The notes: generated by a model from the letters alone, not told the origin. DNA of 40,108 nucleotides from Clostridia bacterium (GCA_017415485.1 JAFQGP010000011.1:1-40108), one strand, 5' to 3'; positions 32,201 to 40,108 are shown, counted from the stretch's first letter. Numbers and translations: made by a program.

Positions 32201-32851
32201 AACAAGATAAGAAACATCGGACACGTAAATCTGTCCGTCATCGACGAATATCAGACCGAAAAGGCGCAGTATGACGAAAAGACCGCGCAAATGGCTGACC
32301 TCGAAAAGGCTAAGAACGAGCTTGAAAAGGTCATCAAGAGCCTTGAGAGCGAGATGGAGAAGACCTTCGTTGATTCCTTCAATCAGATCAACGAAAACTT
32401 CAAGCGCACCTTCTCCGAGCTCTTCGGCGGCGGCTCCGCCGAGCTGATTCTGACCGATCCCGAAAACGTTCTTGAAAGCGGAATCGAGATCAAGGCGGCA
32501 CCTCCCGGCAAGATCATCAAGTCGCTGATGCAGCTTTCGGGCGGCGAGCAGGCTTTCGTTGCAATCGCGCTCTTCTTTGCGATACTCCAGGTCAACCCCA
32601 CACCCTTCTGCATCCTCGACGAGATCGAGGCGGCGCTTGACGAGGTCAACGTTGAACGCTTCTCGCAGTATATCCACCGTTATTCGGACGATACACAGTT
32701 CATACTTATCACTCACCGCCGAGGCACAATGAACGCCGCAGACAGACTTTACGGCGTAACAATGCCCGAGTCGGGTATCTCGAAGATACTCACCCTCGAC
32801 GTGGCGGAAATAGCAAACAAAAAAGGAGAACTCTTTGATGGGATTTCTTGA
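29231..32851 (+). CDS. smc: Chromosome segregation protein SMC
   Basis: ATPase core of the bacterial condensin with ScpA and ScpB, whose genes are also in this window. The 1206-residue protein has the Walker A GPNGSGKSN (31-39), a long coiled coil (about 170-490), a hinge (about 500-660, FEGYNNSVKFVM to NRDGSFTGGSL), a second coiled coil, the ABC signature LSGGEQAF and Walker B FCILDEIEAALDEVN with the D-loop. The start is TTG at 29231, six bases after a perfect GGAGGT; the second codon already begins the family motif YLKQIELQGFKSF. It overlaps ftsY by 14 bases. No residues look missing. Confidence 0.97.
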   Translation: MYLKQIELQGFKSFPDRTRLVFEPGATVIIGPNGSGKSNISDAMRWVLGEISSKSLRGTKMEDIIFGGSDSRKPMSYAEVSVTFDNTNVGSDARLDCPYDEVTVTRRYYRNGDSEYFINKGKVRLRDIYELFLNTGIGRDGYSIIGQGRIADIISRKGDERRGIFEDAAGIAKFRHRKNEAERKLAATEQNMERVQDIVNVLGSRLASLERESVKAKRFIEYSEVKRQADVQLWLYDTEGLRTSENESNIELRRTDREIEETDESLTTLREQQERLESLAFENKAEAARIASEISARTRDNYELDAKIKVINTNITHTEGSVSVERATAEGLRTSAADEDARAAAKDGEAKSIAANIAELTGEETKLSNQAADAEKLADSHDSSIGLAFEELSAAKEEISDIHARLELLGRSDEEDEGRDEAARKNVNERRRLAAAHEAECEDSERTIAEYDAKLAENAEILAEKKAEADTLRTKRDSDRSDLTSAEIRIDTLGGKIEALRRMEEHFEGYNNSVKFVMRSYSEGKIDGGKIYGPLSSLITVESKYVTAIETALGAAIQNIVVDEERTARAAISCLKRNNAGRATFFPLTSVRPAPEPTREMKQAASFNGYIGIASELVSADAKFNAVLSSMLGRIIVFDNLENATEMAKALRYSVRTVTLDGQQINRDGSFTGGSLRTSSGILTRADEIKRMTAELDVLSKNSAKLRSTLETLEASLAELENDIEADESANAMIATLRAVEATRLEKNKETLAADRELLEKFMADLENVAGEKERRAAEIEMLEARERELTAKVSELEEFRAETEEKRHAALKERDKLRADIMNVTVRISELRRDIESCNALAEMSREKARALRIDAVARENAASEAKARVAELKRELDEAIKTLGTGEEKLTELNARRTAIEEGSLEYEGKLVTLRNSVEERRSRRDKLIADKLRLETNLAQIRAKLDAETKTFWDEYGLTRAEAMAFGYPVITAEERPAVFALQTEYRNKIRNIGHVNLSVIDEYQTEKAQYDEKTAQMADLEKAKNELEKVIKSLESEMEKTFVDSFNQINENFKRTFSELFGGGSAELILTDPENVLESGIEIKAAPPGKIIKSLMQLSGGEQAFVAIALFFAILQVNPTPFCILDEIEAALDEVNVERFSQYIHRYSDDTQFILITHRRGTMNAADRLYGVTMPESGISKILTLDVAEIANKKGELFDGIS

Positions 32852-33743
32852 TAAATTAAAAGCAGGTCTCGGAAAGACCAAAAACGCCCTTATGGGGCAG
32901 ATAGACAATGTCCTCAAGGCATTTGTAAAGATCGATGAGGACGCACTTGAAGAGCTTGAAGAAGCGCTTATCTGCGCCGACGTCGGAGTTACCGCTGCGG
33001 AGGAGATCATTGATATGCTCCGTGAGCGTATCAAGGACGATCGCCTCAAATCGCGCGAGGACACCGAGATCGCGATCCGCGAGATCATTGCCGATATGAT
33101 AGGCGACGGCGAGCCTCTTGATCTTTCGACCACACCTTCCGTTATCCTCGTGATCGGCGTAAACGGTGCGGGTAAGACCACCTCTATCGGCAAGATCTCG
33201 AACAGACTTCGCCAAGAGGGAAAAAAGGTTGTCGTAGCAGCAGCCGATACCTTCCGCGCGGCAGCGATCGATCAGCTTGCCGAATGGTGCAAGAGAGCCG
33301 ATGTCGAGCTCGTAAAGCAGACCGAGGGAAGCGACCCTGCGGCAGTTGTTTACGATGCCGCAAACTACGCGAGAAATCGCGGCGCGGACGTTCTCATCGT
33401 CGATACCGCAGGCAGACTCCACAACAAAAAGAACCTTATGAACGAGCTTGCAAAGATCAACCGCGTCATCGACCGCGAGCTTCCCGGCGCGGCGCGCGAG
33501 AATCTTCTCGTTCTCGATGCAACAACGGGTCAGAACGCGATCCTGCAGGCAAAGGAATTCAAGAACGCCGCAGAGATCACAGGACTTGTTCTCAACAAGC
33601 TCGACGGAACCGCAAAGGGCGGCATCGTCCTTTCGATCCGCAAGGAGCTCGGTATTCCCGTCAAATTCATCGGCGTCGGCGAGAAGATCGACGATATGCA
33701 GGAATTCGACGCCAAGGAATTCACCGAAGCACTTTTCAACTAA
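32838..33743 (+). CDS. ftsY: Signal recognition particle receptor FtsY
   Basis: SRP receptor GTPase that brings ribosomes making membrane proteins to the translocon. The 301-residue protein begins FLDKLKAGLGKTKN, an amphipathic membrane-targeting helix, then the helical N domain and the GTPase domain: GVNGAGKTTSIGKIS (G1), DTFRAAAIDQL, VDTAGRLHNK (G3), and NKLDGTAKGG (G4 and closing motif). It lacks the long acidic N-terminal domain of enterobacterial FtsY, as is usual in Gram-positives. The ATG at 32838 follows AAAGGAGAA and lies inside the end of smc. Confidence 0.97.
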   Translation: MGFLDKLKAGLGKTKNALMGQIDNVLKAFVKIDEDALEELEEALICADVGVTAAEEIIDMLRERIKDDRLKSREDTEIAIREIIADMIGDGEPLDLSTTPSVILVIGVNGAGKTTSIGKISNRLRQEGKKVVVAAADTFRAAAIDQLAEWCKRADVELVKQTEGSDPAAVVYDAANYARNRGADVLIVDTAGRLHNKKNLMNELAKINRVIDRELPGAARENLLVLDATTGQNAILQAKEFKNAAEITGLVLNKLDGTAKGGIVLSIRKELGIPVKFIGVGEKIDDMQEFDAKEFTEALFN

Positions 33744-33752
33744 GGTGACGCT

Positions 33753-34403
33753 ATGAAAATTTGTATAGCCTCCAAAAACCGCGGAAAGATAGCAGAGCTT
33801 CAAAAGCTCCTTTCCGAGTATATCAAGGACATTGAGATCGAGCTCGTTTCTCTCGATGATGTCGGCTTTGTCGGTGAGATCGAGGAAAACGGCACGACTT
33901 TCGAAGAAAACGCGCTTATCAAGGCGCGTGCCGCTGCCGAGTTCTCGGGCCTTTGCTCGATAGCAGATGATTCGGGACTGATCGTAAACGCGCTCGGCGG
34001 TGAACCCGGCGTTTATTCCGCGAGATATGCGGGCGAGCCTTGCGACGATCAGAAAAATAACGAAAAGCTTCTCAAGAATCTTGAGGGCATCGGTGACAGA
34101 AGCGCGGCATTCGTGTGTACGATAGCTTGTGTCATCCCCGAGGGACAGCCTCTTGCGGGTGATCCCATAATCGGCACGGGTTACTGCCCCGGCGAGATCC
34201 TCTTCAATCCCAGAGGAAATGCCGGCTTCGGCTATGATCCCCTCTTCTGGTTCGATCCCTTCGGCAAGACCTTTGCCGAGATGAGCGCGGAAGAGAAGAA
34301 CGCGATCAGCCACCGCGGCGCGGGAGTCAAAGCCTTTGCCGCCGCATTCAATAACCGCATCGCGGAAGAAAAAGAAAAACTTTGGAAAAGGTACGGATTA
34401 TGA
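33753..34403 (+). CDS. XTP/dITP diphosphatase (RdgB/HAM1 family)
   Basis: Removes non-canonical purine nucleotides (XTP, ITP, dITP) from the pool. The 216-residue protein starts ICIASKNRGKIAELQ, followed by ENALIKARAAAEFSG, ADDSGLIVNALGGEPGVYSARYAG (in part), GFGYDPLFW and ISHRGAG, the complete set of family motifs. AAGGTGA precedes the ATG; it lies 9 bases after ftsY and overlaps yhbY by ATGA. Its length slightly exceeds the usual ~200 owing to insertions around residues 130-150. Confidence 0.95.
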   Translation: MKICIASKNRGKIAELQKLLSEYIKDIEIELVSLDDVGFVGEIEENGTTFEENALIKARAAAEFSGLCSIADDSGLIVNALGGEPGVYSARYAGEPCDDQKNNEKLLKNLEGIGDRSAAFVCTIACVIPEGQPLAGDPIIGTGYCPGEILFNPRGNAGFGYDPLFWFDPFGKTFAEMSAEEKNAISHRGAGVKAFAAAFNNRIAEEKEKLWKRYGL

Positions 34404-34693
34404 TATTAACTTCTAAACAGAGAGCATACCTCCGCTCTCTCGCAACCGCAGAGCCGACCATTATGCAGGTAGGCAAGGACGGCATCGGCGAAAACCTTGT
34501 AAAGACGGTTTCCGACGCCCTCGAGGCGCGTGAGCTTATCAAGCTTTCCGTTCTCGATAACTGCGCGTGGACTCCTCGTGAGGCGGCAGAGGCGCTTGCA
34601 GAGGCAACCGATTCGGCTGTTGTTTGCACCGTCGGCAAAAAGTTGGTTCTTTACCGCCCATCGAAAAAGAACCCCAGAATCGAACTTAAATGA
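34400..34693 (+). CDS. yhbY: YhbY family RNA-binding protein (CRM domain)
   Basis: A 97-residue single CRM-domain protein thought to help large-subunit ribosome assembly. It shows LTSKQRAYLRSLA at the start, the RNA-binding loop-like VGKDGIGENLV and a C-terminal VGKKLVLYRPSKKNP, all typical. The ATG at 34400 overlaps the preceding stop (ATGA); an in-frame ATG at 34382 lies further inside the upstream gene and is less likely. It overlaps nadD by ATGA. yhbY-nadD-yqeK-rsfS is a conserved Bacillota order. Confidence 0.93.
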   Translation: MILTSKQRAYLRSLATAEPTIMQVGKDGIGENLVKTVSDALEARELIKLSVLDNCAWTPREAAEALAEATDSAVVCTVGKKLVLYRPSKKNPRIELK

Positions 34694-35316
34694 ATACCTC
34701 ATATAACGAAAATATCCGCCGCGTAGGCATCTATGGCGGAACATTCGCACCGCCGCACAACGGTCACGTGGAAGCGGCAAAGGCGTTTATGAAGCAGATG
34801 CGGCTTGACTATCTTTTCGTCATCCCCGCCGCGATCCCGCCGCATAAACAGCTTGACGTTGATATCGAGCCTTTTCACAGATACGCAATGTGCGAGCTTG
34901 CTTTCGGCAACATCGAAGGCGTTATAGTCAGCGATCTCGAGCTTCGCCGCGGCGGAGTCAGCTATACCGTTGACACTCTCCGCGAGCTCTCTGCGCCCGA
35001 CACACGCCTGTTCCTCTTCTGCGGTACAGATATGTTCCTGACACTCGATCAGTGGTATCAGGCAGAGGAGATATTCAAGCTTTGCTACCCCATCTATATC
35101 CGCCGCGAGAACGATCCGTTCATAACGAACAAGATCCTCAAAAAGATCGGCGAATATACCGAGAAATATAACGCTATCGTTCGCCGCGTCGTCAGCGATC
35201 CGATCGAAATATCCTCAAGCCTTGTGCGTAAGACTTTGCGCGAGGGCGGCGATATTTCGGGTATGGTCGATCCCAAGGTCAAGATGTATATCGAAGACCA
35301 TTGCCTGTTCAGATGA
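34690..35316 (+). CDS. nadD: Nicotinate-nucleotide adenylyltransferase
   Basis: Makes deamido-NAD from nicotinate mononucleotide and ATP in NAD synthesis. The 208-residue nucleotidyltransferase has GIYGGTFAPPHNGH (residues 13-26, with the HxGH-type motif), IPPHK, FCGTDMF and the ISSSLVR motif near the C-terminus. ATGA overlaps with both yhbY before and yqeK after show it is tightly coupled. Length is normal. Confidence 0.96.
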   Translation: MNTSYNENIRRVGIYGGTFAPPHNGHVEAAKAFMKQMRLDYLFVIPAAIPPHKQLDVDIEPFHRYAMCELAFGNIEGVIVSDLELRRGGVSYTVDTLRELSAPDTRLFLFCGTDMFLTLDQWYQAEEIFKLCYPIYIRRENDPFITNKILKKIGEYTEKYNAIVRRVVSDPIEISSSLVRKTLREGGDISGMVDPKVKMYIEDHCLFR

Positions 35317-35948
35317 TAACTCCCGTTCAAATCGAAAAGCTTCGTGAGAATGTCGCTTCCGTTCTTTCGGAAAAGCGAATGAAGCACGTTCTTGCCGTAG
35401 AGGATATGGCATTCCGGTTGGGTCTTCTGTATTTCTTTCAAGATGATGAAGCGCTGATCCTTTTGAGAGCCGCCGCACTTCTGCACGATGTGACAAAGGA
35501 ACTCTCCGACGCAGAACAGCTCGCGATTCTTGAAAGCCATTCGGTAAAGCCTCTCCCCGAAGAACTTGCCTCAATGCCGACGATCCACGCGCTGACAGCC
35601 GCTCTTGTGATCCCCGGAAGATTCCCGGAATTTGCCGACCAACGCGTGATCGATGCGGTTCGCTACCATACCACGGGCAGAGAGGGAATGAGTATTTTTG
35701 AAAAGATCATCTTCCTCGCCGATTACATCGACGATACAAGAACTTATTCTTCGTGCGTATCTCTTCGCAACGAATTCTTCTCCGCGAAACCCGAGGATAT
35801 GAATGAGCAAGAGCGCATCCGTCACCTTGACCGCGCGGCACTTACGTCGATCGACAATACGCTTTCTTATCTCCGATCAAAAGAACGAAGCATCCATCCC
35901 TTGACGCTCGAGGCACGCGCCGATCTGAAAGCGAGGCTCAGAGAATGA
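35313..35948 (+). CDS. yqeK: HD-domain protein YqeK, symmetrical Ap4A hydrolase type
   Basis: A 211-residue HD-superfamily phosphohydrolase with the metal ligands in MKHVLAVEDMA, LLHDVTKE (the HD pair), IHALTAALV and YHTTGREGMSIFEKIIFLADYID. Proteins with this pattern next to nadD hydrolyse diadenosine tetraphosphate to ADP. The ATG at 35313 overlaps the nadD stop; the TTG 12 bases upstream is not supported. The stop overlaps the next start. Confidence 0.93.
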   Translation: MITPVQIEKLRENVASVLSEKRMKHVLAVEDMAFRLGLLYFFQDDEALILLRAAALLHDVTKELSDAEQLAILESHSVKPLPEELASMPTIHALTAALVIPGRFPEFADQRVIDAVRYHTTGREGMSIFEKIIFLADYIDDTRTYSSCVSLRNEFFSAKPEDMNEQERIRHLDRAALTSIDNTLSYLRSKERSIHPLTLEARADLKARLRE

Positions 35949-37027
35949 AGCTTGATAAAATATACGTTATCGGGCTGATAATGATCCTGTCGCTTTTGCT
36001 GATCCTGTGCTCACTCCTTGCCCTCAAAACGGCACTCTACCGCCCGACGGTCGATACTGGAGTACCTTTCACCGATAATGATCCGCTCTCACCCGCACCG
36101 GAACAATCTTTGACGGACAATACCCAACCTCCGGAAATAACCACGGAACAGATCCCCGATTATTCAAGAGAGAAGGATAAATATCTTTTCCTTGTGGTCG
36201 GTGTTGATAAGGCATCCGGCAGGGGAGATGCAATACTGCTCGTGTCCTTTGACGTTTCTTCGGGAAAAATTGCTGTAATGCAGATCCCGCGCGATACCTA
36301 TATCGAGTGGAATGACAAGGAAGATAAGATCAATTCGATCGTACTCGATGCGGACGTTTACAAAATGCGAGACATACTTGAGGTCACGCTTTGCGTCAAT
36401 ATCGACTATACAGCGCAGATCGACCTTGCAGCACTCGAGGTGATCGTTGATTCTGTCGGAGGCGTCGAGATCAACGTGCCCTTCGATATGAAGTACAGCG
36501 ATCCGTTCCAAGATCTGTATATCGATCTCAAAGCCGGTGTGCAAGTGCTTGACGGCAAAAACGCGACCGACTTCATCCGTTTCCGCTCCGACTATGCCGA
36601 AGGCGACCTTGGAAGGATCGACGCGCAAAAGCAGTTTATGTCATCGCTTTTCAAAAAGGTGATGAACGAAATGAACGCTATGCAGGCAATAAATCTTGCC
36701 AAAGGCGTGCTTCCAATGCTCGAAACCGATATGACCGTCGACGATGCCGCATATTTTGCGGGAAAGTTCTTCTCAGCGAAGAACAGAGAACTCACAATGA
36801 TGACCGCTCCCGGTATGCAGCTTCACAAAAAGAACCCCGAGGCCTGGTATTACGTTCTCTCAAAGGAAGGTATGCTCGAGGCGGTAAACACATATTTTAA
36901 CGTATACGATAACAAAATCGCGGAAACTCTCTTCGATCCCTCTTTGATACTTTGCAAGGAGGACGACGATGATTTCCTGCGAATTTACAAATATTATTCG
37001 CTCCCTCCAAAACCCGTCGAGGGATAA
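35945..37027 (+). CDS. LytR-CpsA-Psr (LCP) family protein
   Basis: LCP proteins transfer polyprenyl-linked polymers such as teichoic acids or capsule to peptidoglycan outside the cell. The 360-residue protein has one N-terminal membrane segment (about 6-29), a flexible P/T-rich stretch (35-70), then the LCP domain with FLVVGVD, PRDTYIEW and the RFRSDYAEGDLGRIDAQKQF motif carrying the essential Arg and Asp residues. The order yqeK-LCP-rsfS is common in clostridia. Overlap ATGA with yqeK. Confidence 0.93.
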   Translation: MKLDKIYVIGLIMILSLLLILCSLLALKTALYRPTVDTGVPFTDNDPLSPAPEQSLTDNTQPPEITTEQIPDYSREKDKYLFLVVGVDKASGRGDAILLVSFDVSSGKIAVMQIPRDTYIEWNDKEDKINSIVLDADVYKMRDILEVTLCVNIDYTAQIDLAALEVIVDSVGGVEINVPFDMKYSDPFQDLYIDLKAGVQVLDGKNATDFIRFRSDYAEGDLGRIDAQKQFMSSLFKKVMNEMNAMQAINLAKGVLPMLETDMTVDDAAYFAGKFFSAKNRELTMMTAPGMQLHKKNPEAWYYVLSKEGMLEAVNTYFNVYDNKIAETLFDPSLILCKEDDDDFLRIYKYYSLPPKPVEG

Positions 37028-37066
37028 AACAAAAATCAATTTCTTAATATAGAAAGGAAAACAAAG

Positions 37067-37465
37067 ATGGAAAACACCCAGTTCTCCGTAACAGTTGAAA
37101 AAGACGAGCAGGGCTTTGAAAATTCTCTCTCGCTCGCAAAGGCAGTCTACAAGGTTCTCGATCACAAAAACGGCGAGGATCTTGCAGTTATGCGCGTAGG
37201 TGATAAGATCGACCTCACCGACTATTTTGTGCTTTGCACAGCTCAGTCGAACACCCACGTCAAGGCTCTTACCGACGAGGTCGAGTATCAGCTCGAAAAG
37301 ATCGAGATCAAGGCTGACCGCGTTGAGGGCAGAGGCTCCGATAACTCCTGGATGGTCATGGACTACGGCAGAGTTATCGTTCATATCTTCAGCCGCGAGA
37401 TGCGCGAGTTCTATAACCTCGATAAGCTCTATTCGGATACCGAAAGAATTACCGTTGAAGACTAA
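37067..37465 (+). CDS. rsfS: Ribosomal silencing factor RsfS
   Basis: Binds L14 on the large subunit and blocks joining of the small subunit when nutrients are low. The 132-residue protein has the family core LTDYFVLCTAQSNTHVKAL, EGRGSDNSWMVMDYGRVIVHIF and REFYNLDKLYSD (given in parts). The first ~20 residues are an extra N-terminal extension. It is preceded by GAAAGGA and sits between the LCP gene and leuS. Confidence 0.95.
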   Translation: MENTQFSVTVEKDEQGFENSLSLAKAVYKVLDHKNGEDLAVMRVGDKIDLTDYFVLCTAQSNTHVKALTDEVEYQLEKIEIKADRVEGRGSDNSWMVMDYGRVIVHIFSREMREFYNLDKLYSDTERITVED

Positions 37466-37495
37466 AAAATAATTCCTATTCAAGGAGCACATATT

Positions 37496-39910
37496 ATGAG
37501 AAACAATTTCAAAGAATTTGAAAAGAAATGGCAGACTCGTTGGGACGAGGAAAAGGCATTCCACGCTGCAGATCCCGGCGAGAAGGGAAGTGAAAAGCCC
37601 AAGTTTTACGCGCTTGTAGAATTCCCCTATCCCAGCGGATCGGGTATGCACGTCGGACACATCAAGGCTTATTCCGGACTTGAGGTAGTTTCAAGAAAGA
37701 GAAGAATGGACGGCTACAACGTCCTCTTCCCGATGGGATTTGACGCTTTTGGTCTTCCCACCGAGAACACCGCTGTAAAGACCGGCGTTCACCCCAGAAT
37801 AGTTACCGATAACAATATCGCGAAGTTCACAAATCAGCTCCGCCGCGTAGGTTTTGCTCTCGACTGGGATCGCGTTGTCGATACCACCGACGAGGACTAC
37901 TATCGCTGGACTCAGTGGATCTTCCTGAAGATGTTCGAAAACGGCCTTGCATTCCGCGACACCGCTCTCGTAAACTACTGCCCCAACTGTAAGGTCGTTC
38001 TCTCAAACGAGGATTCGCAGGGCGGTAAGTGCGATATTTGTCATTCCGACATCATTCAGAAGTCCAAGGACGTTTGGTATCTCCGCATCACCGAGTATGC
38101 AGATAAGCTCCTGAACGGTCTTGCTGATGTTGATTATCTCCCCAACATCAAGCAGCAGCAGGTCAACTGGATCGGCCGCTCCGAGGGCGCATTCATCAAC
38201 TTCTCGCTCGCAGAGGTCGACGAAAAGCTTCGCGTTTACACCACCCGTCCCGATACCATCTTTGGCGTTACCTTCATGGTAATCGCACCCGAGCATCCCC
38301 TTATCGACAAATATGCCGACAAGATCGCCAATATGGATGCCGTTATCGCATACCGTGAGGAGTGCGCGAAGAAGACAGAGTTTGAGCGTACTCAGCTCGT
38401 TAAGGATAAGACCGGCGTTTGCCTTGACGGTATCTCGGGAATTAATCCCATCACCGGAAAAAATATTCCGATCTACATTGCAGACTACGTAATGATGGGC
38501 TACGGTACAGGCGCCATTATGGCAGTTCCCGCACACGACAGCCGCGACTGGGATTTCGCACGCAAGTTCGGAATCGACATCGTCGAGGTCATCAAGGGCG
38601 GCGACATCGAGAAGGAAGCTTATGCAGGCGACGGCGAAATGGTCAACTCCGGCTTCCTCAACGGTATTTCCGTTAAGGCTGAAGCTATCAAGCGCGCGAC
38701 AGAAGAGCTTAAAAAGCTCGGCGTCGGCGAGGGCGGCGTTCAGTACAAGATGAAGGACTGGGCGTTCAACCGCCAGAGATATTGGGGCGAGCCCATCCCG
38801 ATCGTTCACTGTCCTCATTGCGGAATGGTTCCCGTTCCCTACGAGGAGCTTCCTCTCCGCCTGCCTCCCATGGAGGAATTCGCACCCGGCGTAGGCGGTG
38901 AATCGCCTCTCGCGAGAATTGATGAGTTCGTAAATTGCACCTGCCCCAAGTGCGGCGCGCCTGCAAAGAGAGAGACCGACACCATGCCTCAGTGGGCAGG
39001 TTCTTCCTGGTACTACCTCCGCTATATCGATCCTCACAACGCTGAAGCTCTCGCAGATCCCGCAAAGCTCGACTACTGGCTCCCCGTTGACTGGTACAAC
39101 GGCGGTATGGAGCACGTAACCCGCCATATGATCTATTCGAGATTCTGGCACCACTTCCTCTATGACATCGGCGCAGTTCCCACCGCAGAGCCCTATGCAA
39201 AGCGTACCGCTCAGGGTCTTATCCTCGGAGCAGATGGCGAGAAGATGAGTAAGTCCCGCGGCAACGGCGTTGATCCCAACGACGTTATCGATACCTACGG
39301 CGCAGACGTTCTCCGTACTTACGTCCTCTTTATGGGTGACTACGGCGCAGCAGCTCCTTGGAACGAAAGCAGCGTCCGCGGATGTAAGAGATTCCTTGAC
39401 AGAGTTGCGGATCTTTGCGACATCGCCAAGGGCAACGGCGTGACCTCCGCCCTCGAAGTTCCTTTCCACAAGACCATCAAGAAGGTCACCGAGGATATCG
39501 AGGCTATGAAGTTCAACACCGCAATCGCGGCTATGATGGAGCTTCTCAACAAGATCTATGATTGCGGCACTCTCACCCGCGATGAGCTGCTCACTTTCGC
39601 AACTCTCCTTTGCCCCTTCGCTCCTCACCTCTGCGAAGAGATCAACGAGATCCTCGGCGGCAAGAGCCTGCTCTCACTCGCAAAGTGGCCCGCATACGAC
39701 GAGGCAAAGACTGTTGACGCATCCATCGAGGTTGCCGTTCAGATCAACGGTAAGGTCCGCACAACCGTAGTTCTTCCTCTCAACTGCCCGAAGGACGAGG
39801 CTATCGCACTTGCAAAGGCAGACGAAAGGATCGCCGCTGCGATCGAAGGAAAGACCGTCATCAAAGAGATCGCGGTACCCAATAAGATCGTCAATATCGT
39901 TGTAAAATAA
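37496..39910 (+). CDS. leuS: Leucyl-tRNA synthetase
   Basis: Charges tRNA-Leu. The 804-residue class Ia enzyme has the HIGH-type motif MHVGHIK (H52-H55), a zinc-ribbon-like pair CPNCK and CDICH, the CP1 editing domain with TTRPDTIFGVTFMV and GYGTGAIMAVPAHDSRD (the editing-site threonines and Asp), a second Cys cluster (CPHC, CPKC), the catalytic KMSKS at 583-587, and the anticodon-binding domain. Length is normal for bacteria. CAAGGAG precedes the ATG. No T-box leader is seen; it appears to be read through from upstream genes. No clear terminator follows. Confidence 0.97.
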   Translation: MRNNFKEFEKKWQTRWDEEKAFHAADPGEKGSEKPKFYALVEFPYPSGSGMHVGHIKAYSGLEVVSRKRRMDGYNVLFPMGFDAFGLPTENTAVKTGVHPRIVTDNNIAKFTNQLRRVGFALDWDRVVDTTDEDYYRWTQWIFLKMFENGLAFRDTALVNYCPNCKVVLSNEDSQGGKCDICHSDIIQKSKDVWYLRITEYADKLLNGLADVDYLPNIKQQQVNWIGRSEGAFINFSLAEVDEKLRVYTTRPDTIFGVTFMVIAPEHPLIDKYADKIANMDAVIAYREECAKKTEFERTQLVKDKTGVCLDGISGINPITGKNIPIYIADYVMMGYGTGAIMAVPAHDSRDWDFARKFGIDIVEVIKGGDIEKEAYAGDGEMVNSGFLNGISVKAEAIKRATEELKKLGVGEGGVQYKMKDWAFNRQRYWGEPIPIVHCPHCGMVPVPYEELPLRLPPMEEFAPGVGGESPLARIDEFVNCTCPKCGAPAKRETDTMPQWAGSSWYYLRYIDPHNAEALADPAKLDYWLPVDWYNGGMEHVTRHMIYSRFWHHFLYDIGAVPTAEPYAKRTAQGLILGADGEKMSKSRGNGVDPNDVIDTYGADVLRTYVLFMGDYGAAAPWNESSVRGCKRFLDRVADLCDIAKGNGVTSALEVPFHKTIKKVTEDIEAMKFNTAIAAMMELLNKIYDCGTLTRDELLTFATLLCPFAPHLCEEINEILGGKSLLSLAKWPAYDEAKTVDASIEVAVQINGKVRTTVVLPLNCPKDEAIALAKADERIAAAIEGKTVIKEIAVPNKIVNIVVK

Positions 39911-39972
39911 GATTATTTCACTCATTTTGGGGCAAAAATAGAAAAAGAATGCAAGAAAATTGCAAAAAACTA

Positions 39973-40001
39973 TTGACATTTGCCCCAAATTAGTGTATAA
40001 T
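39973..40001 (+). promoter_or_regulatory. Consensus sigma-A promoter of rpsU
   Basis: Perfect -35 TTGACA (39973-39978), 17-bp spacer, perfect -10 TATAAT (39996-40001). The spacer contains TTTGCCCCAAAT (39979-39990), the inverted copy of ATTTTGGGGCAAA about 45 bp upstream. Confidence 0.85.
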
Positions 40002-40043
40002 AGTTCCGTTAATTTCTTTGTTAGCGAGGGGAGGGAAATAAAA

Positions 40044-40108
40044 ATGGCAGAAGTTAAGCTCAGAGAAGGCGAATCTCTTGATAACGCTCTTCGTCGCTTC
40101 AAGAAGCA
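40044..40108 (+). CDS. rpsU: 30S ribosomal protein S21, partial (cut by window end)
   Basis: The first 21 codons give MAEVKLREGESLDNALRRFK, the start of S21, which sits near the Shine-Dalgarno helix of the small subunit. The rest lies outside the window. GGGAGGGA precedes the ATG, and a consensus promoter lies 43 bases upstream. Confidence 0.9.
   Translation, partial: MAEVKLREGESLDNALRRFKK

Noticed and set aside
31118..33193. Very long open frame on the minus strand opposite smc and ftsY
   Set aside because: It is the mirror of strongly biased codons in smc; no family motifs, no ribosome-binding site, and it spans two real genes.
37466..37495. T-box leader before leuS
   Set aside because: The gap is only 30 bases, without the AGGGTGGNACCGCG core or any terminator.
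38003..39628. 541-codon open frame on the minus strand opposite leuS
   Set aside because: leuS is complete with all motifs; the antisense frame shows only codon-bias composition (Leu/Val/Cys-rich) and no domain.

Overview
The window is a stretch of chromosome from a Gram-positive, low-to-mid GC, endospore-lineage bacterium (Bacillota, class Clostridia; probably an uncultured gut anaerobe). The evidence is Spo0A, the GerW-family protein YtfJ, a D-Ala-D-Ala carboxypeptidase next to ScpA/ScpB, the infC-rpmI-rplT operon, the plsX-rnc-(radical SAM)-smc-ftsY order, YqeK, TrmFO and an LCP protein. Promoters are mostly near-consensus sigma-A sites with 17-bp spacers. Almost all of the window is dense core-genome coding sequence. 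There is no CRISPR array, tRNA, rRNA, insertion sequence or prophage. The first ~119 bases do not belong: they are GC-rich and encode part of an actinobacterial-type acetate/cation symporter, fused directly to a 5'-truncated DUF4349 gene, which looks like an assembly chimera.

Layout. (a) 1-2000: chimeric end, DUF4349 protein, then a convergent asparaginase. (b) 2073-5682 (+): an operon of a degenerate CpsB/YwqE-like PHP protein, a MoxR ATPase, a DUF58 protein and a small membrane protein with a DUF4129-like tail. (c) 5690-6720: a possible short RNA or terminator, and spo0A (-) with its own promoter. (d) 6846-15379 (-): a nine-gene operon lon-engB-site-2 protease-scpA-scpB-DUF2953-ytfJ-dac-rluB ending in a terminator. 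(e) 15634-18670: a promoter-to-terminator non-coding RNA candidate, an orphan solute-binding lipoprotein, a repeat-flanked terminator region and a convergent sugar-isomerase-like TIM barrel. (f) 18729-20136 (+): infC-rpmI-rplT behind an attenuator leader, with infC starting at AUA. (g) 20197-27929 (+): TrmH-family methyltransferase, dprA, topA, trmFO, plsX, rnc. (h) 27930-28167: a block of palindromes. (i) 28168-39910 (+): radical SAM protein, smc, ftsY, XTP pyrophosphatase, yhbY, nadD, yqeK, LCP protein, rsfS, leuS. (j) the start of rpsU.

Functionally the window gathers chromosome organisation (SMC with ScpA and ScpB, TopA), ribosome production and translation (IF3, L35, L20, S21, RsfS, YhbY, EngB, LeuRS, RNA modification), protein targeting and quality control (FtsY, Lon, site-2 protease), envelope synthesis (carboxypeptidase, LCP, PlsX) and sporulation control. 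Several genes overlap by ATGA, so translational coupling is common.

No wholly new multi-gene system is obvious. The best leads are regulatory or small-scale: a PHP pseudo-phosphatase in the MoxR operon, an AUA-started infC behind a clearly drawn attenuator, an unclassified ~150-nt RNA, a carboxypeptidase ribosome-binding site buried in a 16-bp hairpin, and a palindrome block between rnc and the radical SAM gene.
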